Source of the DNA: an uncultured Clostridia bacterium
GTDB taxonomy: Bacteria > Bacillota > Clostridia > Oscillospirales > Oscillospiraceae
Assembly (NCBI GenBank): GCA_946531435.1
Contig: CAMNAO010000016.1
Span: 1 to 33,022, forward strand
Direction: 5' to 3'
Length of the DNA: 33,022 nucleotides
Position numbers and translations under genes: made by a program. The notes under the pieces are model-generated. The model was not told where the DNA came from and did not search any database. It saw nothing but the letters and a program-made list of their open reading frames with translations. Of this stretch, positions 22,225 through 30,541 are shown one piece after another. Numbering within the stretch: the first letter of the stretch is position 1; each line of letters opens with the position of its first letter.

Positions 22225-24105
22225 TCAGGGGGGAGAGAGCTGCGGGTCCACCTTTTCCCAGCCGGCATAGAGGGTCACGGGTATCACGGTACTCCAATCC
22301 CGGCCGCCCAAGGCGCTCAGGAATTCCCCGTAGGCCGTATAGTAGGCATCCCAGTCAAAGTCATCCGCCGTAAAATCATACTGGGCGTCAAATTCCTCCA
22401 CGCTTGTCATGGCACCCGGCACAGGCTCCGTCATGGGATAGAATTCGTCGCCATAGACGACCTCGACAGGCTCCCCTTCGCAGTCGGGCGTCCTGTACCA
22501 GCCGGTGAAGCGGAAGCCCCGGCGCACCGGCTCCGGGAAAGCGCCGGTCCAGCACATGGTGGAGGAATAGAGAGGCGAGCGGACGTTGTAGGTGATCTCC
22601 GTCGCGCTCTCCCCGGTCTCCTCATCCGGGTATTCCCCGCCGTTGGCGTCCAGCGTCAGAAGATACGGATCCTCATCCTCCGGACCGCCGCCGTAGAGCC
22701 ACATGTCATGGAGCTCGATATAGCGGGAGGTCCCCCGCTCCCCGGTCTCAGGATTCTCCCAGTCGACCAGAGGCGCGTGACTGGCCTCCTCCGGGCTCAG
22801 GTCGAGGCCCACAAACTCCGTATACTCGAAATATCCCTCTTCCTCCGAGCCGCCCTTGCCGCACATCACGTAGCCCAGGAAGCGGAAGCCCTCCTGCATC
22901 TTGGGCATGGGCAGCTCCAGGCCGGTAAAGTCCTTTTCGGCGATCGACAGTTCCAGAAGCATATTGGAGGTGGTTCCCACAAAGGTTCCGTCAGGCGCGT
23001 AAAGGAACTGAAGATCGGCGTCGTCAAATACATGGATGAAGATCATCCGGTCCCCCTCCAGGGGATACACCACAGTCTCCCTGGGATAGTAGGGCTCCTC
23101 CTCCGGCTGAGGCAAAGCCTGAGGCTCCGTCTCAATGGTATAGGGGCGCATGGTGTTGAGATCCACCATATTCAGCTCATAGGAGAAGTGGGTCACGCCT
23201 TCCGGCGCGCCGTCAAGGAAGGAGGGCCCGCGGTAGGGCAGGAGCCAGCCCTCGGAGCCTGGGACCGCCTCCGGATAGGCGCCATCCACGTTTTTCCCGC
23301 CGACATAGGAAAGACTTCCATCCGGCTGCTCCCGATACCAGCGCAGGAAAAGGAAGGCCTCTGAGAGCTGATACTCGCTGGAGTCCTCGGGGGCGGGGGC
23401 GAACCAGGCCATATAATCCACATCGTCGCCCGAGAGGGTGAAATCGGCACCCATTCGGGGCGCTGGCGGCGCAGGGACGGCGACGCGGCTTGCCGTGACG
23501 GTCTCCGCCTCTCCCCGGCGGTCATACGCCGCATCCACCACCAGGGTTACAGGGTCCTGAAGCCCGGTAACATCCATGGAGAAGGTAAAGAGATTGCGGG
23601 AGCCCTCCCAGAGATCCGCTGTGCCGTTCTGAAAAAGGGCGGTCCTGCCAGATGCGTCCTCCGCGCGGATATAGGCCGATACGGAGGCCGCGTCATACCG
23701 GAAGATCTTATAGGAAAACGAGAGTGTCCGGCCTCCGTTCTCCTCCTCCTCCAGCACGGCGTAGTCAATGGTGATCTCCGGATCCGTGAAACCCGCGACA
23801 GACGCCGGCCCGGTAATCACCGTCTCCATCGGTTCCTGAGGCCCCTGCGGTTCCTGGGGCTTCACCGGGATCCCCGGCAGGAGGGGACCGGCGGCAAAGG
23901 GATGAAACAGCATTCCTCCCATCATAAAGGCCGCGGAGAGCAGCATCAGCTTTTTCAGTACGCTGCGCTTCTTCCCTGTCTCTGCCCCAGGGGAATAGAT
24001 CACCGGAAACTCCTCCGGCAGCGGGGAGAATTCCCCGGGAGGGGATGGCTCCTCTGCCGGAGGCGCGTACTCCTCCCGCAGGGGAGAAAACTCATACTCA
24101 TCCAT
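22225..24105 (-). CDS. membrane-anchored surface protein with InlB-type (Flg_new) repeats
   Basis: The 626-residue protein has a cytoplasmic tail (1-45) with two copies of an EFSPL motif and many Pro/Glu, then a basic patch GKKRS and one transmembrane helix (about 50-70). The rest should be outside. A Pro/Glu-rich neck (78-92) is followed by a long region of unknown beta-type domains. The C-terminus carries an InlB B-repeat: LTLDANGGEYP, then RRGFRFTGWYRTP, ending LYAGWEKV. A weaker copy is seen earlier (MQEGFRFLGYV). Such repeats occur in secreted adhesins and wall proteins. It starts 15 bases after mscS with a weak ribosome site, so it is probably the second gene of that transcript. Confidence 0.8.
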   Translation of the reverse strand: MDEYEFSPLREEYAPPAEEPSPPGEFSPLPEEFPVIYSPGAETGKKRSVLKKLMLLSAAFMMGGMLFHPFAAGPLLPGIPVKPQEPQGPQEPMETVITGPASVAGFTDPEITIDYAVLEEEENGGRTLSFSYKIFRYDAASVSAYIRAEDASGRTALFQNGTADLWEGSRNLFTFSMDVTGLQDPVTLVVDAAYDRRGEAETVTASRVAVPAPPAPRMGADFTLSGDDVDYMAWFAPAPEDSSEYQLSEAFLFLRWYREQPDGSLSYVGGKNVDGAYPEAVPGSEGWLLPYRGPSFLDGAPEGVTHFSYELNMVDLNTMRPYTIETEPQALPQPEEEPYYPRETVVYPLEGDRMIFIHVFDDADLQFLYAPDGTFVGTTSNMLLELSIAEKDFTGLELPMPKMQEGFRFLGYVMCGKGGSEEEGYFEYTEFVGLDLSPEEASHAPLVDWENPETGERGTSRYIELHDMWLYGGGPEDEDPYLLTLDANGGEYPDEETGESATEITYNVRSPLYSSTMCWTGAFPEPVRRGFRFTGWYRTPDCEGEPVEVVYGDEFYPMTEPVPGAMTSVEEFDAQYDFTADDFDWDAYYTAYGEFLSALGGRDWSTVIPVTLYAGWEKVDPQLSPP

Positions 24106-24120
24106 AGCAATGCCCCCGAT

Positions 24121-24972
24121 TCAGCGGCTGTGGACATCCACCTGGGGGAAGGGGCACTCCACGCCCAGCTTCCTGAAGCCCACCAAAAGCTCCCGGTTCA
24201 TAATCCGGGCGGCGGAGTAGATCTTGTCCTCCGGCACTTCGACAATGAATTTCAGTGTGACGCCAGAGGCGCCCAGCTCCTGCACGCCGAGATACCTGGG
24301 CACGGAAAGCATAACATCCGGATACTTGGCGTAGATCGCCTCCATGAGAGCGGGCAGCTTGGGTTCAAACGTCTCAAGATCCGTCTCATAGGGAACATCG
24401 ATGCTGCTGGCGGCAATGGAGGCATTGTCGGACCGGTTCAGAATATTTTTCATTTCGGAGTTATTGATGATTTTCAGGTTCTTGCCCGTATCCTCGATAG
24501 ATGTGGTGCGAATGCCGATCTCCTTCACCGTGCCGCGGAAGCCGTTCACCTCCACAATGTCACCCACATTATACTGATTCTCAAAAATCATAAAAATTCC
24601 GGTGACCACATCCTCAATCAGGCTCTCGGCACCGAAGCCGACGATCAATGCCAATACTCCCACGCTGGCCACCACGGTGGAGACATCCACCCCCAGGATC
24701 GTCAGGCCCCAGCAGAGGATCACCACCGCCGCCACATACTTTATCAGGCTGGCCACGATGGTGAGGATCGTCCCCTCCCGATGGCTGGCGGCGGTCCTCA
24801 AGCTCAAAAGGCGCGTAAGCAGTCCCGCCGCAGCAAGAATACCAAAGGCCATGGAAAAGGCCAGGAAGAGGTTCAGCTTTGTCCAGCGGTGACAGAAATA
24901 AAAGGCGGCTGCCAGCGCTGCGAACAGCAAAAGGCGAAGCCATTTGGAGGCGGTCTTTTTTTCTTGTTTCAT
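24121..24972 (-). CDS. MscS-family mechanosensitive ion channel
   Basis: The 283-residue protein has the small MscS plan. Transmembrane helices lie near 12-30, 33-55 and 70-95, then the pore-lining helix VGVLALIVGFGAESLIEDVVTG. The beta domain starts FENQYNVGDIVEVNGFRGTVKEIGIRTT, which is diagnostic for the family, and a C-terminal alpha/beta domain ends the protein. It is a membrane valve that opens under membrane tension and releases solutes on osmotic downshock. ATG follows AAGGAG at good spacing. The InlB-repeat protein gene follows in the same direction. Confidence 0.95.
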   Translation of the reverse strand: MKQEKKTASKWLRLLLFAALAAAFYFCHRWTKLNLFLAFSMAFGILAAAGLLTRLLSLRTAASHREGTILTIVASLIKYVAAVVILCWGLTILGVDVSTVVASVGVLALIVGFGAESLIEDVVTGIFMIFENQYNVGDIVEVNGFRGTVKEIGIRTTSIEDTGKNLKIINNSEMKNILNRSDNASIAASSIDVPYETDLETFEPKLPALMEAIYAKYPDVMLSVPRYLGVQELGASGVTLKFIVEVPEDKIYSAARIMNRELLVGFRKLGVECPFPQVDVHSR

Positions 24973-25017
24973 AGGGTATTCTCCTTCCCTGTCTCTGTGA
25001 ATTCTCTTTCGATCCTT

Positions 25018-25044
25018 CCGGCCCCTTCGTGAGAAGAGGGCCGG
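25018..25044. promoter_or_regulatory. hairpin upstream of mscS
   Basis: CCGGCCC-CTTC-GTGA-GAAG-A-GGGCCGG forms an 11-bp stem. It lies between the glycosyltransferase stop and the mscS start and could be a terminator of the former or part of the mscS leader. The minus-strand T tract is missing, so it is only weakly supported as a terminator. Confidence 0.4.
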
Positions 25045-25137
25045 TTTATTGCATAAGGGCGCCGGAAAACAGAGAAGTCACGATTTCACTTGCTTTACCG
25101 ACGCCCAAAGGCCTTATTTACTTTTTACTTCCGCTGC

Positions 25138-26193
25138 TTATTGCCCATCCGCTTCTTCCGTCTTTTTGAAGATGATAAAGCGCTGGACGCACCAATTGAC
25201 CACGAAGAGGACCACCTCGGCGATGAGCTTGGCCACCCACTTCACATGAACAACATGCTCATAAAGCAGGGTAACAATCGCGGTGTTGGCGATCAGGATA
25301 CCCACCGCCAGGGCAAAATACTGAACCGCCGTCTTCCCCACGTCGCCCTTCTTTTGGAAGACCACCCGTTTATTCAGTACATAATTAAAGGTAGCGCTGA
25401 TGACGCGGGCGATCACGTTGCTGATGACGATACCGTTCGCCCGGTCCCGCAAAAGATAAGCCAAAAGGTTGAAGAGCAGGAAATCCACCAGGAAGGACAG
25501 GAGACTGGAGCCGCAGAACTTCAGGATATCCTTATAGATCCTCGCGGAATCCTTCAGGGCATTAAAATGGCTGCTCTTATTCTCATTCAAATACACGGTT
25601 TCGATGGGTACCTCCACAATCGGAATTCCATCCCTGGGGCACTGCAGCAGCATGGTCATCTCATACTCATAGCGGTCGCCGGGGATGGTGAGCATGTAGT
25701 CCAGGCTGTCCATGTGGAAGGCACGCAGCCCCGTCTGGGTATCGGTGACGCGGCTCCCCGTGGCCAGGGTGTAGACAAAGCGGGTCATGCCGTTGCCAAA
25801 GCGGCTGCGCAGGGGGATCTTCCCGGTAAAAGCCCGGCTGCCGATGACGAGGGAACGACCCAGAGCGGCGGACTTTTTCACCACGCGCACCGCATCAGGC
25901 ACCTTGTGCTGTCCGTCGGCGTCCATGGTCAGGATGATCTCGGTATCCGGCAGATATTGCTTGATGTAGACCATGCCCCGGCGCAGGGCGTAGCCCTTGC
26001 CGTGGTTCTCCGTATAGCCGGTGACGAGGGCGTACTGCCGCGCCGTTTCAAATAGAGGCGCGAAGTCCGGCCCGCTGCCGTCATCCACAATGACAACGCT
26101 CCAGTCGGTGGTCTCCCTCAGCTCTTTCAGGAGGGCGATCATGGTCTCCTCCGGCTCATAGGCCGGGATCAGAACGGTGCATTTTTTCTCCAC
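25138..26193 (-). CDS. bifunctional glycosyltransferase family 2 / GtrA-like membrane protein
   Basis: The 351-residue protein joins two parts. Residues 1-215 are a GT2 (GT-A fold) domain: CTVLIPAYEP, IVDDGSG (35-41), and the metal-binding DADGQH (91-96). Residues about 225-345 are a GtrA-like domain with four hydrophobic helices (SSLLSFLVDFLLFNLLAYLL to the C-terminus). Fusions of this type typically make or flip polyprenyl-linked sugars for glycosylation of wall or surface polymers. I chose GTG at 26193 because GGAGG lies 7 bases upstream (26201-26205); the longer frame from 26229 lacks a site. It has its own promoter and no operon partner. Confidence 0.9.
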   Translation of the reverse strand: MEKKCTVLIPAYEPEETMIALLKELRETTDWSVVIVDDGSGPDFAPLFETARQYALVTGYTENHGKGYALRRGMVYIKQYLPDTEIILTMDADGQHKVPDAVRVVKKSAALGRSLVIGSRAFTGKIPLRSRFGNGMTRFVYTLATGSRVTDTQTGLRAFHMDSLDYMLTIPGDRYEYEMTMLLQCPRDGIPIVEVPIETVYLNENKSSHFNALKDSARIYKDILKFCGSSLLSFLVDFLLFNLLAYLLRDRANGIVISNVIARVISATFNYVLNKRVVFQKKGDVGKTAVQYFALAVGILIANTAIVTLLYEHVVHVKWVAKLIAEVVLFVVNWCVQRFIIFKKTEEADGQ

Positions 26194-26237
26194 AAAAACA
26201 CCTCCACCCAATGGGGACAGGTTGTCCACAACGCAGT

Positions 26238-26266
26238 ATTCTACCGCAATCTCCTCATTTTGTCAA
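26238..26266 (-). promoter_or_regulatory. glycosyltransferase promoter
   Basis: On the minus strand, consensus -35 TTGACA (26261-26266) and -10 TAGAAT (26238-26243) are 17 bp apart, in the 95-base gap before the GTG start. Confidence 0.7.
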
Positions 26267-26288
26267 TGAACGCCGCATTGGGGCCGGA

Positions 26289-27491
26289 TCATCGGATCTC
26301 CCGGGCCTCCAGATAATAGCGCTTCTCCCGTGCCTCACCGATGGAGAAGCATTTGCGAGGGAAGATGCGGCCCTGTCGGGCGGCCTCAAAGAGCTCCTTC
26401 CGCCCAAGCGGCGGCAGCAGCAGCGCCAGATTGCCGGGCGCTGATCCCAGCTCCCGGGCGTCCGCCTCCCCATGGACGTAGTCCACCGTGGCCGCGCCCT
26501 CCTTTACAAGAGCATCCACCAACTCCTGGACAGCGCGGGTCAGGCTTCCCGCGTCCCGATAGGCGGTGGGGACGCTGAGCTCCGCCCCCTGATAGGCTAT
26601 ACGCAGGGCCAGTCCCTCTCCGGAGTCAAGCTTCCGGCGGAGGGCGTCCGATACCTTCTCCGGATCACAATTGAAAAGGACCCGGTGAATGGGATGGAAG
26701 CGGATGGCGGGATCCCCCACCCAGCAGACTTCACTGAGGCACCAGCGGGCGGGATGGGTCTCCCGCTCCCGGGGGTTGAGGCCTTCCCGCAGACGAAGCC
26801 AGTGCTGTCTTGCCGCGGCCAGGGAGTGATTGCCGTCCCCGATGACGAGGCGCAGCTCTCCCTCCTCCGCCCGGAAGAGGGAGGCAATTTCCTCCGCCCG
26901 CTCTCCGTCCAGGACCCAGCCCCGAATCCGGCCGCCGCCCTGCATGAGGGCAAAATCATAGTCGGGTCTCTCCCCCCGCAGCGACCGCGCCAGACGGAAG
27001 GGCCCGTCATCCCCCACATCGGTCAAGAGCATGATATGCGGCAGCTCCAGAGGGGCCTTTGCCCGCACCGCCATCCGGGCGGGCAGTCTGGACAGAATGG
27101 TCTCCTCCGTGGCCCGGACCGGGGCAGCGGTACCGGGGGTGAAATCATATTGCTCCAGATCCACGGCACCAACAAGGCCCTGACGGAAGCTGCCGTCCAG
27201 CATCTCCCGCTCCAGATAGACGTAAGAAGCGGGGAAGCGCTGAAAAACTCCCCCCTCCAGATAGTCCTCCATACGGCCGGCAATGGCCGCGGACTCCTTC
27301 TCCTCCTCCACTTCTCCCAGCCAGGCCTCCGGCACAATGAGCTTCAGGGCAGAAGGGCTCTCCCCCACCAGCGCCTTGACCTCTTCCCAATATTTGGGCT
27401 GGGAGGTAAACTGGTCGCAGGCAATAACTGCCCAGTTTTCAAGATTTCCCCGGGGAAGCAGAAGCTCCGCCGGCGCAAAAACAGTGTTCAT
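26289..27491 (-). CDS. DUF1015 family protein
   Basis: The 400-residue protein belongs to DUF1015: it begins FAPAELLLPRGNLENWAVIACDQFTSQPKYWEEV and contains the conserved IGDGNHSLAAARQHW segment and a C-terminal part ending in FPRKCFSIGEARE. The biochemical function of the family is unknown; members are soluble and widespread in anaerobes, often near serine or amino acid metabolism genes. Start at ATG 27491, after GAAGGTGAGG; an in-frame extension to 27554 has no ribosome site. Its own minus-strand promoter lies at 27543-27571, divergent from the cytidylate-kinase-like gene. Confidence 0.88.
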   Translation of the reverse strand: MNTVFAPAELLLPRGNLENWAVIACDQFTSQPKYWEEVKALVGESPSALKLIVPEAWLGEVEEEKESAAIAGRMEDYLEGGVFQRFPASYVYLEREMLDGSFRQGLVGAVDLEQYDFTPGTAAPVRATEETILSRLPARMAVRAKAPLELPHIMLLTDVGDDGPFRLARSLRGERPDYDFALMQGGGRIRGWVLDGERAEEIASLFRAEEGELRLVIGDGNHSLAAARQHWLRLREGLNPRERETHPARWCLSEVCWVGDPAIRFHPIHRVLFNCDPEKVSDALRRKLDSGEGLALRIAYQGAELSVPTAYRDAGSLTRAVQELVDALVKEGAATVDYVHGEADARELGSAPGNLALLLPPLGRKELFEAARQGRIFPRKCFSIGEAREKRYYLEAREIR

Positions 27492-27542
27492 ACCCGGATC
27501 CTCACCTTCAACTATGGGTAGACCTGACGGCCTCTTTCTTTT

Positions 27543-27571
27543 ACTATATAGCATTTTTGATCATCCGTAAA
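27543..27571 (-). promoter_or_regulatory. DUF1015 gene promoter
   Basis: On the minus strand -35 TTTACG (27566-27571) and -10 TATAGT (27543-27548) are 17 bp apart. Confidence 0.5.
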
Positions 27572-27624
27572 GCCGTATCGGGGAGAAAACACTTCAATCT
27601 TTTAAATAAATTTAGTTTCGCCCC

Positions 27625-27653
27625 TTGAAAATTCTCACAGGAGATACTATAAT
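27625..27653 (+). promoter_or_regulatory. promoter of the cytidylate-kinase-like gene
   Basis: -35 TTGAAA (27625-27630) and consensus -10 TATAAT (27648-27653) are 17 bp apart, 66 bases before the start codon. Confidence 0.75.
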
Positions 27654-27718
27654 TCAATCAGAATCCTTGTGCAATTCGACCACGCAACTTCGTTATCTCA
27701 GACGGAAAGGAGCCCATT

Positions 27719-28360
27719 ATGGAAAAGTTTGTTGTAACCATCAGCCGTGAGTTTGGCAGCGGCGGAGCGATCATCGGGGAGAAGCTTGCTTTAAAGCTCG
27801 GCGTTCCCCTCTATAATCGCAACATTATCGAAATGGCGGCAGAGCAGAGCGGCCTTTCCCCGGACTTCATCGATAAGGCGGAGGAGCGGGCCTCCAACAG
27901 CTTCCTCTATAACCTTTCCAGCTATCTCTACAGCGGAAGCGGCTCCGACCTGGACCGCACAGCCTTTACCACCCAGTATGAGATGCCTGTTAACGACAAG
28001 GCGTTCTTCTCCCAGGCCTCGGTGATCACCGACCTGGCGCAAAAAGGGAACTGTGTCATCGTCGGGCGCTGCTCCGACTATCTTCTGCGGGATAACCCCG
28101 ACTGCATCAAGGTCTTCATCTACGCCAACGTGGAGGACCGGCGCAAAATGCTGATCAACGCCTATGACGTTCCCCCGGAGGAGGCGGAGCGGAGGTTGGC
28201 CAAGCTGGATAAGGGCCGCGCCTATTACTACAAGCACTATACCGGCGAGAACTGGGGCCAGATCCGGGACCACGATCTCATCCTCAACTCCAGCGTCACC
28301 GGTCTGGACGGCGCAGTGGACGTGATCATACAGTTCATGAAGTCCGCCGGCAAGCTGTAA
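27719..28360 (+). CDS. cytidylate kinase-like family protein
   Basis: The 213-residue protein starts with VVTISREFGSGGAIIGEKLALKLG, the modified P-loop of the cytidylate kinase-like family found in Firmicutes. It continues with the lid-region arginines (VEDRRKMLINAYDVPPEEAERRLAKLDKGRAYYYKHYTG). True Cmk has GTAKS-type P-loops and acts on CMP/dCMP; this family is related, but its substrate is not established. ATG follows AAAGGAG. It has its own promoter and is followed by a hairpin. It stands alone, so context gives no substrate. Confidence 0.85.
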   Translation: MEKFVVTISREFGSGGAIIGEKLALKLGVPLYNRNIIEMAAEQSGLSPDFIDKAEERASNSFLYNLSSYLYSGSGSDLDRTAFTTQYEMPVNDKAFFSQASVITDLAQKGNCVIVGRCSDYLLRDNPDCIKVFIYANVEDRRKMLINAYDVPPEEAERRLAKLDKGRAYYYKHYTGENWGQIRDHDLILNSSVTGLDGAVDVIIQFMKSAGKL

Positions 28361-28393
28361 ATTCTTTCACTCCTTTTGAATCCATATCTTCTT

Positions 28394-28423
28394 CATGGGC
28401 GGCAATGGCCGCCCATGATTCTT
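28394..28423 (+). terminator. probable terminator of the cytidylate-kinase-like gene
   Basis: CATGGGCGGC-AATG-GCCGCCCATG is a perfect 10-bp hairpin, followed by ATTCTTC. The T tract is short. Confidence 0.6.
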
Positions 28424-28468
28424 CACGGAATGTTTACGTTTTAATCTTCTATTTTCCAGGCTTATCCT

Positions 28469-28497
28469 TTGACATTTTTGCTTCCACGCGCTACAAT
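28469..28497 (+). promoter_or_regulatory. promoter of the SLOG-family gene
   Basis: Consensus -35 TTGACA (28469-28474) and -10 TACAAT (28492-28497) are 17 bp apart. Confidence 0.75.
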
Positions 28498-28526
28498 GAA
28501 AGGTACTTTCCCTTTCGGAGGAACCT

Positions 28527-29036
28527 ATGGCGCCAACGCGAGAAATCACCTGCTGCTTCACCGGCCACCGTCCCCAGAAGCTCCCCTGGGGAAACGACGA
28601 AAACGATATCCGCTGTCAGATGCTGAAAAAGCGGATTGCCGCCGCCATCGGCGACGCCTATCTGGACGGTTTTCGCCGCTTCCTCTGCGGCATGGCCACC
28701 GGCTGCGACACCTGGTTCTGTGAAGAAGCGCTCTCCCTGAAGGAGCATCTTTCCGGGCTTGAGATCCACGCCGTCATTCCCTGTGAAACCCAGCCCAACC
28801 GCTGGAGTGAACGGGACCGGAACCGCTACTATTCCCTTCTGGAGCGCTGTGACAGTTCCACCCTGCTGCAGACGGCCTATACTCCCGACTGCATGATGCG
28901 GCGGAACGAATACATGGTGGACCACTCCGCCCTGCTTTTGGCGGCCTATAACGGGGAGTTCGGCGGCACCATGCAGACCGTCAATTACGCCCTCCGCCGG
29001 GGGCTGGAGCTCCGCTATCTGGAGATTCCCCGCTGA
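28527..29036 (+). CDS. SLOG family protein (DUF1273/YpsA-like)
   Basis: The 169-residue protein is a single Rossmann-like SLOG domain: CCFTGHRPQKLPWG near the N-terminus, FLCGMATGCDTWFCEEAL in the middle, and RRNEYMVDHSALLLAAYNGEFGGT, the nucleotide-phosphate loop region, near the end. SLOG domains bind nucleotide-derived ligands; some serve as sensors in conflict systems, and YpsA affects cell division in Bacillus. No partner effector is adjacent, so its ligand and role are open. ATG at 28527 follows CGGAGGA. It has its own promoter, and a small GGGAA/TTCCC hairpin with TGTTTTT follows at 29039-29058. Confidence 0.85.
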   Translation: MAPTREITCCFTGHRPQKLPWGNDENDIRCQMLKKRIAAAIGDAYLDGFRRFLCGMATGCDTWFCEEALSLKEHLSGLEIHAVIPCETQPNRWSERDRNRYYSLLERCDSSTLLQTAYTPDCMMRRNEYMVDHSALLLAAYNGEFGGTMQTVNYALRRGLELRYLEIPR

Positions 29037-29094
29037 GTGGGAACTATTCCCTGTTTTTGCCGTCATAAGGGACGAAAAACATGCAAAATAGACC

Positions 29095-29123
29095 TTGCAA
29101 CAGACGGGCCTTTGGTGTATTCT
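29095..29123 (+). promoter_or_regulatory. hemW promoter
   Basis: -35 TTGCAA (29095-29100) and -10 TATTCT (29118-29123) are 17 bp apart. An ATGCAAAAT box lies at 29081-29089, resembling the boxes at the citrate synthase and aconitase promoters. Confidence 0.5.
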
Positions 29124-29152
29124 TTTAAAGTTGACATAATTGTAAAGGAACG

Positions 29153-30412
29153 ATGCCCATGGACTTAAGCTTGGGGCTTTATATACATATCCCCTTCTGC
29201 TCCGGGAAGTGCGCCTACTGCGACTTCTATTCCCGGGCAGGCTGTGAAGAATTTATGGATCCCTACTGTGACGCCCTCTGCCAGCATATCACCGAGGCGG
29301 CGGAACAGATGGACAGCTTCATCATTGATACTGTTTATTTCGGCGGCGGCACCCCCTCCTATTTCGGGGCCGACCGGCTATTGCGGGTGCTGAATACCAT
29401 CCGTCGCTCCGCCAGACTGCTGGTGGACTCCGAGGTCACGCTGGAGGCCAACCCGGAATCGGTGAGTCTTTCCGAACTCATCAAGCTGAGAAAGGGCGGC
29501 TTCAACCGCATCTCCCTGGGTGTCCAGAGCAGCGACGACGGCATTCTGGAGAGCATCGGCCGCCGGCATACCTTCCGCCAGGCGGAAGATGCGGTCAAGC
29601 TCATCCGAAAGGCGGGCTTTAAAAACCTGAGTCTGGATCTCATCTACGGCCTGCCCAGCCAGACAAGAGAGGGCTGGGCGGACACGCTCTCCCGCTGTCT
29701 CTCTCTGAAGCCGGAGCACCTCAGCTGCTACGGACTGAAGATCGAGCCGGGCACGCCCCTCTATCTCTACCGGGACGCGCCTTACATCCCCGACGATGAT
29801 ATGCAGGCGGATATGTACCTATATGCTGTGGACACCCTTCGTCGTCACGGGTACCGGCAATATGAAATCTCCAACTTTGCCAAAAAGGGCATGCACTCCA
29901 GGCACAACCTGCGCTATTGGACCGGCGGTCAGTACATGGGCTTCGGCGTGGCTGCCCATTCCTATGTGGCCGACACCCGCTACAGCATCATTTCCGACCT
30001 CCACGAGTATATCCGCTGCATTCAGACGGGGCGTTCCGTCATTGCCTCCAACGAAGCCATCAGCCGCTTCGAAAAGGCCAGTGAGTACCTGATGCTGGGT
30101 CTTCGCACCACCCGCGGTATTTCCGAGCAGGAGTACCAGGACATCTACCCCTGTTCCTTTGACCTGATCCGACACGCCATGGGGGAATATGTCCGCATGG
30201 GGCTCGCCATGTTCGACGGTGACCGCTGGAGCCTGACGCCGAGGGGCTTCCTTCTCAGCAATACCATCATTTCCTCGGTGATGGAGGCACAGACCCGCCA
30301 GCGAAACGCAGCCAATGCCCCCTGGATCAACAACAGCGCCCATGAGCAGGATCCGCAGCTCTCCCTCTTTATCGCGGCCAGCGAAGACGTTCCCCTGTTC
30401 CGCGGCATCTGA
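29153..30412 (+). CDS. hemW: radical SAM heme chaperone HemW
   Basis: The 419-residue protein opens with LGLYIHIPFCSGKCAYCDFYS, whose cysteines (16, 20, 23) bind the radical SAM 4Fe-4S cluster. It goes on with FGGGTPSYF, a SAM-binding motif, SLDLIYGLPSQT, and the HemW C-terminal domain (about 300-400). It resembles the anaerobic coproporphyrinogen oxidase HemN, but HemW binds heme and hands it to proteins; the CxxxCxxC without the extra cysteine of HemN (CxxxCxxCxC) supports HemW. A second ATG at 29159 has better spacing from AAAGGAA and may be the true start. The gene precedes the VanW-family gene by 129 bases. Confidence 0.9.
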   Translation: MPMDLSLGLYIHIPFCSGKCAYCDFYSRAGCEEFMDPYCDALCQHITEAAEQMDSFIIDTVYFGGGTPSYFGADRLLRVLNTIRRSARLLVDSEVTLEANPESVSLSELIKLRKGGFNRISLGVQSSDDGILESIGRRHTFRQAEDAVKLIRKAGFKNLSLDLIYGLPSQTREGWADTLSRCLSLKPEHLSCYGLKIEPGTPLYLYRDAPYIPDDDMQADMYLYAVDTLRRHGYRQYEISNFAKKGMHSRHNLRYWTGGQYMGFGVAAHSYVADTRYSIISDLHEYIRCIQTGRSVIASNEAISRFEKASEYLMLGLRTTRGISEQEYQDIYPCSFDLIRHAMGEYVRMGLAMFDGDRWSLTPRGFLLSNTIISSVMEAQTRQRNAANAPWINNSAHEQDPQLSLFIAASEDVPLFRGI

Positions 30413-30509
30413 TCCGCGGCAGGAACTGGAAGGAATGACGCCCCGCCTTGGGGTAAATAACAGGAATACAGAGCCCTGCTCCCTTCTTAACAACAAAACG
30501 AGATTCAGC

Positions 30510-30532
30510 TCCGCCCTCGGGGCGGAAGGAGG
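30510..30532 (+). promoter_or_regulatory. GC hairpin fused to the ribosome site of the VanW-family gene
   Basis: TCCGCCC-TCG-GGGCGGA (30510-30526) is a perfect 7-bp hairpin whose last base is the first of AAGGAGG (30526-30532). The position matches the hairpin before the DUF11 gene. No clear promoter is seen in 30413-30509, so read-through from hemW is possible. Confidence 0.5.
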
Positions 30533-30541
30533 AATTCATTT

